Below are positions 11,446 through 22,030 of a DNA stretch of 64,000 nucleotides, one piece after another; position 1 is the stretch's first letter, and every line of letters starts with the position of its first letter. The notes beneath the pieces were generated by a model that saw nothing but the letters and a program-made list of their open reading frames with translations, searched no databases and was not told where the DNA came from. Both the position numbers and the translations under genes were made by a program. This stretch comes from Lasiodiplodia sp. COLG20. Taxonomy: Eukaryota > Ascomycota > Dothideomycetes > Botryosphaeriales > Botryosphaeriaceae. Location: contig VNWV01000005.1 in NCBI GenBank assembly GCA_009801085.1, positions 1,488,001 to 1,552,000 of the forward strand. Reading direction: 5' to 3'.

Positions 11446-11479
11446 ATGAAACTGCACATGCGCGCTAGCAAGACGTAGC
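11446..11479 (+). repeat. Direct repeat block B, copy 1
   Basis: Thirty-four bases match 12493-12526 at 27 positions; six of the seven differences are transitions. Weaker similarity continues to about 11560 and 12620. Confidence 0.5.
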
Positions 11480-12406
11480 GGCGGAGCAAGCACAAAACCG
11501 TCGAGGTCCAAAGTCCGAAGAGCCGAGTGATGAAGCAGATTTTCTTGGGTGTTGTTGTTGGACTCAGCCTTGCTCTCTGGTATTTCTGCAGCTGTTGGCG
11601 CAAAGGGTATTCCGGTACACATCTCAGTCTCGCCGTCAAGGAAACTATCTCTATTCTCAGAAAAGTTGCACAGAGAAGCCATGGTGAGAGAATCGGAGCT
11701 TCGGGTAGAAGTTTCGCGCGTATGTCCTCGTTTTATTCAAGGATGAATGGGGGTGCTGCAGCGGGGTTCGCCGTGTTCTGGTCTAAGCCATCCAAATGGA
11801 AGAAGAATACAAGCTCAGGCTGCCTGGAGAGACTTATGTACAGACCTGTCTCGAAAGTGAGGTGAAGTGGGCCCGATGACGGTAAGAGGTGAAAAGGCTG
11901 ACCATTTCAGTGAGGCATCCTCACTTGCTATTGGTTCAACTTTCCCTTCCTCGAAGACCGGAGCAAGTCCAGTCGTTCAACGAAGGGAGCTCGGATAATT
12001 TCCTCATCGCTCACTCGAGGGTAAAACTCATTTCAACCTTACAAACTCTTTCAGGTGTACTTTGAGAAACCTCACGGCGTGGACCGTTGCGTCGCATGCG
12101 CCTCCAGCCTTTCTACAAACTCGATCCAAGCCAAAAGGCAAAGAGAGAGCCAAAGAAGAAAAGAAGTGGAGGAGGTGGGAGGAGGCTCGGTATTTGTAGG
12201 TTTCGGGGTGGTGCCTGGATCACCTCCATCACCTGCATCAGCTGGCCGGGCAACGACGCTAAACCTGATCTGGACGGATGGTATGGAGAGGCGTGATCTG
12301 ACCGCGTGTGGACGCGTCGACGGTGATCTGAAGAACGCGTGTAGACGCGTCCGGTTGGTGATCTGGAGAGCACAAATGCTGAGCGGAGGCTAGGTCGCGC
12401 GTGCAA

Positions 12407-12466
12407 GTTCATGGGCGATGATTGGATATTGGTACTCTCGATTTACGCGTTTACACGCATTTCTTT
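12407..12466 (+). repeat. Direct repeat block A, copy 2
   Basis: Partner of 10924-10983, in the same orientation. Blocks A and B keep their order but are 27 nt apart here against about 460 nt in the first copy. Confidence 0.55.
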
Positions 12467-12492
12467 GAACGCACACTATCGTCAGCATGAAT

Positions 12493-12526
12493 GTGAAACT
12501 GTAAATGTGCGCCAGCGAGATGTAGC
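12493..12526 (+). repeat. Direct repeat block B, copy 2
   Basis: Partner of 11446-11479. A frame corresponding to the one open in copy 1 meets a stop (TGG TAG on the minus strand) just beyond this block, so this copy is not coding. Confidence 0.5.
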
Positions 12527-13334
12527 TACCAAGCATGAGTAAAATCGTCGAAGTGTCGGCATCCGATGAGCCGAGCGACGGTAGTAGAAGACTTTCTTAA
12601 GTATTCCTGCACACGACCTTGCTGTTGGTAAGCTTTATAAAGGCGCCGGCCAGCTACTGGGCTAAGTAGAGAATTTCGCCCATTGGATACTTATCAGTTG
12701 CTCTCCCATCGGATCCCCGGATGTAGAAAGCGTCCGAGATGGCTCCGCCATCGATCTACTATGCAACAACCGCGGCTTGGGGAGCAAAACTCCTTCTTCT
12801 CAACAAAGCACAAAATTTGTACCGAGGCTCAAAATGCTTGCTATGTTACCAAACCGGACGTTGGGGGCGAGGAGTAGCAGCTCTGATTGGTGAGAGCTGC
12901 CAGGGCACGCCTTATCCCACATTGTGCCCACCATCTAAGCCCTCGCCCACAACTTTCCCACAGCCACATCCGGGCCCGATGTGTCAGTCCAACTGTCTCG
13001 GCCGACCTGCAGGGAGCGAGCCAGCCGTTGCAGTTGTTTCAAAGATGTCATCACCAATCCTTACCTCGGCACGTTTTGACGTTGGGCTGTAGGATGTACC
13101 ATGACGTTACCGGCTTGGGGGCGGATACAATCCTGTGCCACACAGCCACGACGACCGTCCGACCCTCCGCGCCGACCCTCCGACCGTCCGCGGCACCTGA
13201 AGGAGCCGCGTCGGCTTAGTCACCCCGCCGTGCTTCCCAAAATGGACATTTTTGCTTGCAATTCCTGGGCATACTTAAGTGCACCACTCGCACACGGACA
13301 CTTCTACAAAACAATTAACTACACATCCGACATC

Positions 13335-15190
13335 ATGTCTAACTACGAGAAAGAAGGACGTCCGATACAGCGCAGGGGGATGAGGCAGCCATGGAATGAG
13401 GAGGACCCGAGATTGTTCGCAGAAGCAGTAATAGCTTGGTACCTGTCGAGCGCCGAAAACACCGAGAATGAATGGCGCCTGTCAAGGGCCTACACCGAGA
13501 GACGACTATCAACTGCCGACACGGAGAAAGAAGGACGCCGCCTGTCAAGTGCCGATACCGAGTTCGAGCCCGAAAGCCATGATTCCCACTTCGTCGACTG
13601 GGACGGCCCGGACGATCCCGCCAACCCGCGCAACTGGTCGGCCGGTATCCGCGTGGGCCACGTCGTGATCATCAGCCTGATCACGCTCATTGTGTGAGAA
13701 CTGATGTCCCTGAGTTGCTCCGAACGGCGAACTGACATAGCACCAGCAATCTCGGCAGCACAATGTTCGCACCCGGCGCCGACCAGATGCTCGCGGAATT
13801 CGGAGAGACCAACACGGTCGTCGCGCAGCTCTCCGTGACCATCTACCTGCTCGGCTTCGTCGTCGGCCCACTGGTCGTGGCGCCTCTGTCGGAGCTGTAC
13901 GGGCGGTTGTGGATCTACCACATCTGCAACGCCATCTTCCTGGGCTTCGCCATCGGCTGCGCGCTCGCCAAGAACATGCCCATGTTCATCGTCTTCCGCT
14001 TCCTCACTGGCTGCGCTGGATCCGCTCCCCTGACCATCGGTGGCGGCACCGTCGCCGACGTCATGCCCCAGGAAAAACGCGGTGCCGCCATGGCTGTTTT
14101 CGCTATGGGGCCTCTGCTGGTAAGTACAAACACTTCACAACCAGACGCTTCCTCGTCGCTGACCCGAACTTCCCAGGGCCCCGTCATCGGACCTGTCATC
14201 GGAGGCTTCCTCTCGCAGGATTTGGACTGGCGCTGGGCATTCTGGCTCCTCGCCATGATTGTACGATTCACCCTCCTCCCACCCCCTTTCCCACACCACC
14301 ACTAACTCATCCCTCCCATCTCATAGAGCGGCACCATCTCCTTCATCTCTCTCTTCGTCATGCGCGAAACAAACAGCCGCGTCCTCCTCCGCCGCAAAGC
14401 CGCGCACCTCCGCAAAACGACGGGCGACACGAAGCTGCGCACCGCGACGGAGCTGGACCTCACACCCGCACAACTCCTCCTCCGCGCCGTCGTGCGGCCC
14501 GCCAAGCTGCTCATGCTCTCGCCCATCGTCCTCTCGCTCTCGCTCTTCTGCGCCTTCGTCTTCGGCCTCGTCTTCCTGCTCTTCACCACCTTCCCTTCGG
14601 TCTTCAAGCAGCGCTACGGCTTCTCTCCCGGCATCGCCGGCCTCGCCTACCTCGGTCTGGGCATCGGCATGCTGTTCGGACTCGTACTCTTCGGGGTGCT
14701 GAGCGACAAGGTGCTGGGGCGGATGGCCAAGGCGAGGGCGGCCGCCGCCCAAGCTGCCGGCGCGACTGGTGAGGATGCGGCGCCGCAGCCAGAGTACCGG
14801 CTGCCGCTGATGGTGTGGTTCGCGCCGGCCATGCCCATCGGCATCTTCTGGTACGGGTGGAGCGCGTACAAGCACGCGCACTGGCTGGTGCCCATCGTCG
14901 GCACCTCCTTCATCGGCCTGGGCGCCCTGTTCGTCGTCATGCCCGCCCAGATCTACCTGGTCGACGCCTTTGACGTCGAGGGCGCCGCGTCCGCCCTCGC
15001 CGCAAACACCATCGTCCGCTCGCTCTTCGGCACCTTCCTGCCGCTCGCCGGCCCCAAGATGTACGCCGCCCTCGGCATGGGCTGGGGGAACACCCTGCTG
15101 GGCTTCTTGGCTCTCGCCTTTGCGCCTGTGCCGATAGTGTTTTACAAGTACGGCCGGTATATCAGGACCAGGTGGGCTGTGAAACTCTGA
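13335..15190 (+). CDS. MFS transporter, DHA1 drug:H+ antiporter-like
   Basis: Four exons (13335-13693, 13747-14119, 14177-14260, 14327-15190) encode 559 aa. A hydrophilic N-terminus of about 105 residues with repeated LS-A-TE units ends in DWDGPDDPANPRNWS, a typical lead-in for fungal multidrug MFS proteins. About 12 hydrophobic segments follow. The first is split by intron 1 (LITLIV joined to NLGSTMFAPGA), and GPLVVAPLSELYGR is the motif A-like loop between TM2 and TM3. A hydrophilic mid-loop (RETNSRVLLRRKAAHLRK) separates the two six-helix halves. Family members export toxic compounds or metabolites across the plasma membrane using the proton gradient. The ATG at 13335 has A at -3; an in-frame ATG at 13242 would add 31 residues and is less likely. 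It converges on a Zn2Cys6 regulator with 294 nt between the stops, so the regulator may control it. Confidence 0.88.
13438..13566 (+). repeat. Imperfect coding repeats in the MFS N-terminus
   Basis: Four diverged units of about 30-36 nt, each containing a CTGTCAAG-like start and a GCC..ACCGAG end, encode LSSAENTE, LSRAYTE, LSTADTE and LSSADTE. They lie in the cytosolic N-terminal region before the first membrane segment. Confidence 0.65.
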
Positions 15191-15484
15191 GTTGGCAGCC
15201 CTCGTTTAATGATTGATTGATCTTTTCGTGCATAGCGAACATTGGAATACGGCGTTAGGCTCAGGATGGAGGGTGATATTTAGACATAGATTGGTATCTC
15301 GTCAATGAAATCTGCGACGAAAGTTTAAGCGATTTCTGAATATGGTGTTTTGTTGTTTTCTGCACGAAATTTGAAAAGATCCAAGAACGCTGCCACTAGT
15401 CCTTGGCCCTTCTCTTAAAACTTCGTATCCAACCAGGTACCTTGATCATGTCAGATAAATTCAACTTTACGGCTGAGGCGTTTA

Positions 15485-17825
15485 TTAAGGTAAGCAAGCC
15501 AAGTCGGTTCCACTTGGACCGGTAGCAGCATCCGATTCTGTCAAGTCATGATCAAAGATCATGAGGCCCCTCTCCATGTTGGAGAGCTGTGCTGAATTTT
15601 GGCTGCGAAGGTCGGCATCCCAGCTGTCCTGTAATGATATCAGACTATCAGTGCTTCAACAGCGAGGTACTTAGTTCACCTACCCAATCAAAATCGGTGC
15701 TCCAGTGTGCGGTGCTGGCCAAGTCTTCCATGTTTTCTCCAGGAGAAGGAGTTAATGCTTGAGTAGTCCAGCTTATCGGCGTTTGAGATGGTTGGGAGAT
15801 GCCGGCGCCTATTCCGCGTCAGCACTTTTTCAAGCAATAAGGTGCTGTTTGCATGTACCTTCGACGTGTGTCGCGTCCTTCGCGGATGGATCATCGCCAT
15901 TGCCCGAAATGGGCGTTCTCTTCACCTTTTCAAGCACCACCCTCAGAATTTCAGCAGCATTACGGGCCTCGCGGGATGAGTCTGTCGTCTGGGTCCAAAT
16001 ATCATATGACCGCTGCAACGCGTGGATAACGTTCTTCCTTCTCTCTTGCTCCGCTGGCATCTCGTGCAAACTTGAACTTGAAGCCAGTTCCAAATCACGA
16101 TTGAGGTCAAGGCACAGGATTGTGATGGCCAGCAAGAAATCATAGTTGAAGACGGGTGTCATTTTCCACCGCTCGCTGAATAGTTGACCACCCTGCTGCG
16201 ATTCACAGTAAAGGACGTCCTGATGTTTGAGGATTTGGCTTGCGGCATCAATACATGAATCGCGCGAGTATGCATACTGCGTATTTGATCTGGAAACGAT
16301 CAAGTACTTGCGGTGCAGGGTACACCGCGCCTTGTTGAACATCAAGTCCAGATATATACTGCGGGTGATTATGTCCGGGTGGCTGATGATTGACTGCGAC
16401 AGCGGACGCAGTTGGAGACCCACAGGAATGGCCGAATGTGTGCTATGTAGCCTTCTATCAAGTTCCATAACGTCACCGTATGAGGTTGGAGAGGTCGAAG
16501 TGGTGAGATCAGTGATCATACCAAGTACAGACAAGAGCTTGTTTCGGGCCTTGAGGTATATGATTGGTGTCATGTCAGAGTCCGGACGGGAAGGTGGCAG
16601 TTCAACGGCATCCTCGTCAAAATCGCTGTCCAGGAGATTCCGCGGCTCTGCCGTGTCACAAGCGGACGCATTAAGCATTCTGGGGAGCCCTACGTGGGTA
16701 GAGGTGACCAAATCGATGTGGACGATAGTTGCCCAGACTCGCCGACGCATTTCGGCTTGGAAAGGTGACATTTGCGGGATGCGACAGGGGTCGCGGTGGT
16801 AGCCCATGCGCAAGGCGAGGCGCACAATAATGCCGGCAAGGATCCAATTGTCAATTCGTGTGTCTGCGGCTGCGAGGTGCTCTAGTGAAAAATATAGCAG
16901 TATAGTCTCGATCGTATGCGGCACGCCTTTTGTGTATTTGCCAAGAGTGAGACACTGGACGGTCTTTTCTTTATACACCTCAACCATTTGCCGGTTAGCA
17001 GCGGACTGCGATTGGCGCTGTTGAATAAGGGCACCAACACCCATGATGGCGAAGAGAAGGCCAATCCACATGATGGGGGTCTCGGCAGGTTTAAACCAAA
17101 AGCTCTCGTAGTCCCTGAGGAAGGTGGGTCCATGGATGACTGCAGCGGCCATGTCCATGGCGTTGAAGTACTTGGAAACCAGTCTGTCGGCAGCCGGTCT
17201 TTGCGGCAGAGAAGCCAGGATAGACTCTCTTGTAACGTGGTCGTTAGATGCGTAGAGCAACTTGGGCCCTTCTTCCTCGAGCGGGCTGGTTTCAGGGTCA
17301 AAGTCATGTTTTAGCTCTGCAATCTGCCGCGATGGTCAGTATGGCAAGCTGGAGGCGAGCGCAGGGATTGCATACGCCGTCAAGAATGGCCAGCCAATGG
17401 TCGCCGTTAACGTACGTAGTCTCGTCGTTCTCCAGGCTGATTCGGCCAAAGCTGTCGGAGAGGGCCGTGTCCAGAGGGCTGGGGCTTTTCGGCAGCGTGG
17501 GGGCGGTGTTCATCAACGTGACAACAAGATTCTCTAGCTGCGTTATGCGTGCCTGGATGCCGGGAGCAACGGCAGAATCACGGCGGCCTTGAACAGAGCT
17601 GCCTTGCAGCACATAAGTACACGACAAAGACAATCCGCGACTCGAGCAAGTGCCGCATGGCCGGTTGCGGTCGCATTTGAGCCTGCCAGAGGTTAGTCAT
17701 GCCAGGCGTAGACAGAATACGACTTACTTTCGCCGCCGGCACAAAGTACACGAAAGCTGAGGCTTATCTCTGCGGCGGCCAGGCGATGGCCGGGGCTTCT
17801 CAGTAGGTGGCGTTGCATCCGCCAT
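15485..17825 (-). CDS. Zn2Cys6 transcription factor with Fungal_trans domain
   Basis: Five exons (17825-17728, 17682-17376, 17323-15859, 15808-15684, 15628-15485) encode 712 aa. The binuclear zinc cluster is at residues 26-54 (C26, C29, C36, C42, C45, C54, within CTLCRRRKLKCDRNRPCGTC) and is split by intron 1 after RRK. A coiled-coil-like segment (about 73-86, IQARITQLENLVVTLM) follows, then the Fungal_trans region (about 165-450) with RLVSKYFN, HGPTFLRDYESFW and RRRVWATIVHID. The C-terminus (NMEDLASTAHWSTDFDWDSW) is acidic and aromatic, as in activation domains. The family binds CGG-containing sites as dimers and regulates pathway or efflux genes. The last two small exons were inferred from splice sites and continuous frame; without them the protein would end about 80 residues earlier. 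Convergent with the MFS transporter. Confidence 0.87.
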
Positions 17826-20007
17826 GGCTCGGCTCTTGTTGCGGTGTTGATGCACCGTGGTCGCGGTTGCCTGTTTGTGGTGCTGACTAACTGCAGCGAT
17901 CCCCCGCCGTCACGTCACCCGGCGGCCGGTCGGAGCGGAGCGTCCCACCTACTGGGAAACCACCCGGGCGAAGTGGAGGCCGGCCATTACCATGTTTGGT
18001 AAGGATATTGCGTGATCCCTCGGTATGGGAGGCCCAGTTGCGGGAAAGCAAGGGTTTTTATGCGGGTGAAATCCAGCAGCTGCTTGAAAGTAGCAATATT
18101 AAGCCGCATCTTCTGACATCGTATCATTTAGTGTGACTTCCTTCTAGATCCCTATATCATTTCTCTGCTTTCTCCAGGCTTAAAATGGTACTTCGGATCA
18201 TTTTGCTGATACGCTTAGCACCGAGAAAATTACAGTAGGTACTGCCCCACGCGGAAAAGGTCCTCACTAAGAGTAAAGCTGAGCGACCTTGACGTCATCT
18301 GATGGGCGTGTAAGGTCTGCAACGAGAATGCGGATAATCAGCCACTTTTGCCTCTACCAGTGTATTGCTGTGTATCTGTTCAGAGTACGCTAGCTATCAC
18401 GGATCATCTGCAGGTTTCCGAAAGGACGATGGCCACCCGCTAAACTCGAGGAGTATCTGCAGGTGCCACCGTCAGCTAGCACAGCGCTGATTCGCTGCGT
18501 AGCGAAACATTAGGAGCTTTAGAGTATGCAATGTAGATGTTGATACCGGGAAATGAATGGATTTCGTGCCAGTATCAGCACTGCGACCCCACTGCCAATC
18601 AAGCACCTCAATCTCACCCCCAGGAACACACAGCACGTGGCACCACTCACGACCTCACAAAACCCCTGAAACATCTCCACAAAAACACACAAAATACATT
18701 AGTCTAACCAATAATAAACCATCTTCCAGCTACAAAGTCTACGTCTCCGAAAAAAATGACATCAACGTCATCAATTCATGCAAAGCTTAGCGAGCGTCAG
18801 AACAGAAGAAAATGCCAAAACAAGACGGAGCAGAATGCTACAGCTCATGGCCATCTCCCGAAAAAAAAAAATAAAGGTTGGCAAGAGACCCGCACCATAT
18901 GCAAAGCCCACCAAGAAAAAAGAAAGAAAAAAATACAAAGTTCATATAAACAAAACGACAATCGAGCATTCGCAAGACGACGGATCGAAAGGCCAAGCCG
19001 TTCCGAGATGATCGAGATCGGCATTCCAATTCGTGCTGTCCTCTTCCTTCCCGTCACCTCAGGGGACCACCCGAAGCCAGAAAAGCTCCAAGCGCAGGTA
19101 ATCCAGAAGCGGAGCCAAGGGTCAACAACTGAAACAACGCTGCCACAAACCCGTCCAGTAAAAGAACAAGGAGTGTCGGTCATGTTATTCGCTGCCCTGT
19201 CCTCAGTTCTCTCGTCGAAAAGTAAAGAAGGAGAAAGAACGACGTAAGACGTGGTGCAAACCTGGTCGAAGAGCGTATGTACCGAAAAATAGAATGAGAG
19301 AAAAAAAATTGATTACAAGAGATCCTGCGCGATGTCAGAATTCAAGAAAGGGGGAAAGGAGGAGAAAGATTTGCCACCATTTTGTACTCCTTTTGGTTTC
19401 GTAATTCTCATTCTGTACGGGGTTTTGGCGAAAAGAGTGTGCCTTGTATGGAGACAAAAAGGCCGAATCCAAAAAGGAGAGAAATGAGAAAAGTAAATTG
19501 GAAAGCAACAGCAAGAACATGAAATACTTTTGTTTCTTCGTGAGTAGTAGAGTGAGCGAGTGTCTGTGGAGGCTTTTTGGCCTGATGTGCAAAAAAGAAG
19601 ATCAATATGCCAACCTTGTGCTATGAGAGAGAAAATCTCCAGCAATAGGAGAGAAAATTATCAAGCCCGTTCGCCTCCTCTCCACGGAACACCTCGTTCT
19701 CTTGCCTGGGACAAGAGCATTACGCGCTACGGGGAAGTAGACCAGAAAAAGGGAACGCTATTTGAATGACGCCATGTGTCCCCCAGTTTGCTTTTGTTTT
19801 TAGTGTCCCGCCGTTTTGAACATGATGCTGCATCCAGAAGTGCTGGTGTGTATTTTTCGTGTGGTTGTACAGGGTCCGTACTTCAGACCAGTCTTTTTTC
19901 TTTGTCATACTTCGTTCCCGACGTCATATCCAGATCAACTCGTGAGTAAACTTAAGAGTAGCGACGTACTCTTAGCGCCAAATGGGTAGCTAGCGGCTTG
20001 GTGGAAA
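17826..20007. other. 2.2 kb intergenic, A-rich in the middle
   Basis: The first 500 nt are the promoter of the Zn2Cys6 gene. From 18550 to 19900 the + strand is A-rich (T-rich on the minus strand) with many homopurine runs. It may include a long 3' leader of the CCCH gene that ends at 20008. Small open frames have no domain character. No gene called. Confidence 0.4.
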
Positions 20008-22030
20008 TTACGAGCTCTTCTCGCTACCAACCCCTGCACCAAGTCCGGGGAAGACACCCCAAGCACCTCCTGGTGCGGAGGTAGTTCCAAGGCCACTAGA
20101 CAGCCTCTTGGCCTTCTTTTCCTTGTCGGCTCCAGAATCTTCTTCTTCCATGTCGAACAGACCTTGCTCTTGCTCCTCTTCGATGGGCTCGCGGCCGATG
20201 CTGCTGCTGGAGATGGCACGGTCCATACCGATTCCGGACCTCGAGGCTGCGGAGCCAATGCTGGAGGCAGAAGTCAAGCGTCCAGGCATTCCAGGGTGCC
20301 CCTTATCTTCCGGGCCTTCTGGCTTGGATTCCGAAACAAGAGATGAGAGGCGCGTACGCTGGAGCTGCTGGCTGAGCGTGCTGATACTGCTCTGGCGTGG
20401 CGGGCTGGCAAGACCGAAGGGGCTGGCATCACCTGTGGAAGGAGTCCTGCGGTCTCCAATGGGGCGGAGCGACGGGCTGGCATTCGGGTTCAGGCCAGAG
20501 CCGCGGAGAGGGGAACCAACATGGCCGAAGACATTGGCGCCAGGGCTTGATGAGACCTCGTCGGCGGGCTTGTGTGTCCGGGAGAAAAGAGCGCCAAAGC
20601 GCGAAGGAGAGGAGCCGAGCGGTGAGCCGACCTTGGAATCGCCGGGAGTGCCCAAACCTGAAAGCGACTGGCGGTGATTGAAGGCGCTCTCGTCATCGCC
20701 AGCACGGGAAAAGCGGCGCATCTTCTCCTGAGGAGTCAGCAGTTCGTGTAGGCTGTTAGGAACCAGATCCTCCTCGAACGCAAAGTTCTCGTCCCACTCA
20801 TCTGCGCCGATAATTGGTCGCGTGCCCAAGCTTGCCGACATCATCTTCGGTCTCGCGAAACGCTCCGAGTGCATGATGCGCCTACCCATCATCGGCTCTT
20901 CAGCTGCCGGTGGGGATGAGCCCAGGCCATTCCTTGCAAACGCGTCATCCCCAAATGCAGAGCTGTGCAAGTTTCTCAGTGTAGACGTCTCGATGGCCTT
21001 GTTCTGATACGACGATGGCGGGGAAGAGGCCTCGAGGCCGAAGCGCGAGGGGACGGACGCGGCGATGGGGCCGTAGCGAGCCATGTGCGAAATTCCCTGG
21101 CTGTCAAAAGAAGCGGGGAGCGGGGCATCAAGGACGCTCAGGCCCTTCTGCACGGGCGACGTTGGGAGACGGCTGTCATTTGGCGGTGAGCCGAAATTGG
21201 AACCAGGGTTCGAGGAGAAGGTCTGGTCGATGGTGGGTATCATGTCGTGGAGGTGCTTGGACTGATAGGGCTCGTCGGAGGGCATGTAGGGGTACTGCGA
21301 CCCGCCGGCCATGGCCTGCATGGTGAGCAGCGAGCTCTGGGTGGTGGGCGGGCGGCCGTAGGGATGCCTGCCCATTGCGAGGTTCGGGCCGTTGACGCGC
21401 CTGCCGTCGGGCAGGATGTGGGCGAGAGCGCATTTTGCGCCGAACTTGCAGTTTCCCTGGGGTCGCGTTAGCTTACGGCGGAGGCGGGTGACTCGAGGGA
21501 GGTGGGCAGACCTTCTGGAAGTACTTGCACGGGGCCGTCTCGGTCGCCAGGTCGTTGGTGTGCAGGAAAGGGCAGGCTTTGCCAGCCTGGCAGACGCCCT
21601 GGCGGTAGAATTTGCACGGGACGTGTGCAGTGCCTTTGAGCTCAGTCGGATCAGCGGTCGTGGTCTTCTGCGAGTGCTTCTTGTGCCGCAGGCGCTCACT
21701 CTTGCTGTTGGGCGGGCTGCGGGGCCCGTCGAAGCCGCTCATGCCGCGCACATGGCCCTGGTGGCCGTTGCCCATGCGGTGTTGTATGGGGACGCCCTGC
21801 TGGCCGTTGGGGCTCTGGACCTGGCCGTTGGTCTGCGAGCCGCTGAATTCGCGCGAGTGGCGGTTCTGGACGCGCTGGCCGTTGTTTGCGGGCTGCGGCG
21901 GGAATTGGGGCGAGAAGGCGGGCATGCTGGGGTTAGGGAGCGGCGGCGGGGTATCGTGGGTTGGGCTTTGCGGAGTCGGGGAGAAGAGGGCCTGCGGCGG
22001 AGCAGGTTGCGGCTGGCTTTCGGTGGTCAT
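20008..22030 (-). CDS. Tandem CCCH zinc-finger protein (Lee1-like)
   Basis: Two exons (22030-21512, 21456-20008) encode 655 aa. A Pro/Gln/Asn-rich N-terminus (1-130) leads to two C-x7-C-x5-C-x3-H fingers. The first (about 139-157) is CKFYRQGVCQAGKACPFLH. The second starts CKYFQK and is completed across the 55-nt intron by GNCKFGAKCALAH, and that restored finger fixes the splice junction. The rest is Ser/Pro/Gly-rich and probably disordered, with acidic patches (DMEEEDSGADKEKK) near the end. CCCH tandem fingers usually bind RNA and act in mRNA turnover or localisation; the fungal Lee1-type members are little characterised. The ATG at 22030 sits in CCACCATGACC, an excellent start context. Expression is likely driven from the GC-rich region above 22030. 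Confidence 0.85.

Larger units (their letters stand above)
10618..13334. other. Gene-poor 2.7 kb with a diverged direct duplication
   Basis: No complete gene is convincing. The minus strand around 11349-11682 is open in two frames, one from an ATG at 11682 beginning MASLCNFSEN, but neither carries a domain. Part of it is repeated in decayed form near 12.5 kb. Bases 12880-13330 are the promoter and leader of the MFS gene. The region looks like remnants of a duplicated, mutated sequence. Confidence 0.45.

Noticed and set aside
18585..18655. CAGCACGTG(G/A)CACCACTC shared between 11175-11193 and 18635-18655
   Set aside because: About 25 of 33 bases match, but the similarity is too short to claim a repeat; may be a shared E-box-like site or chance.
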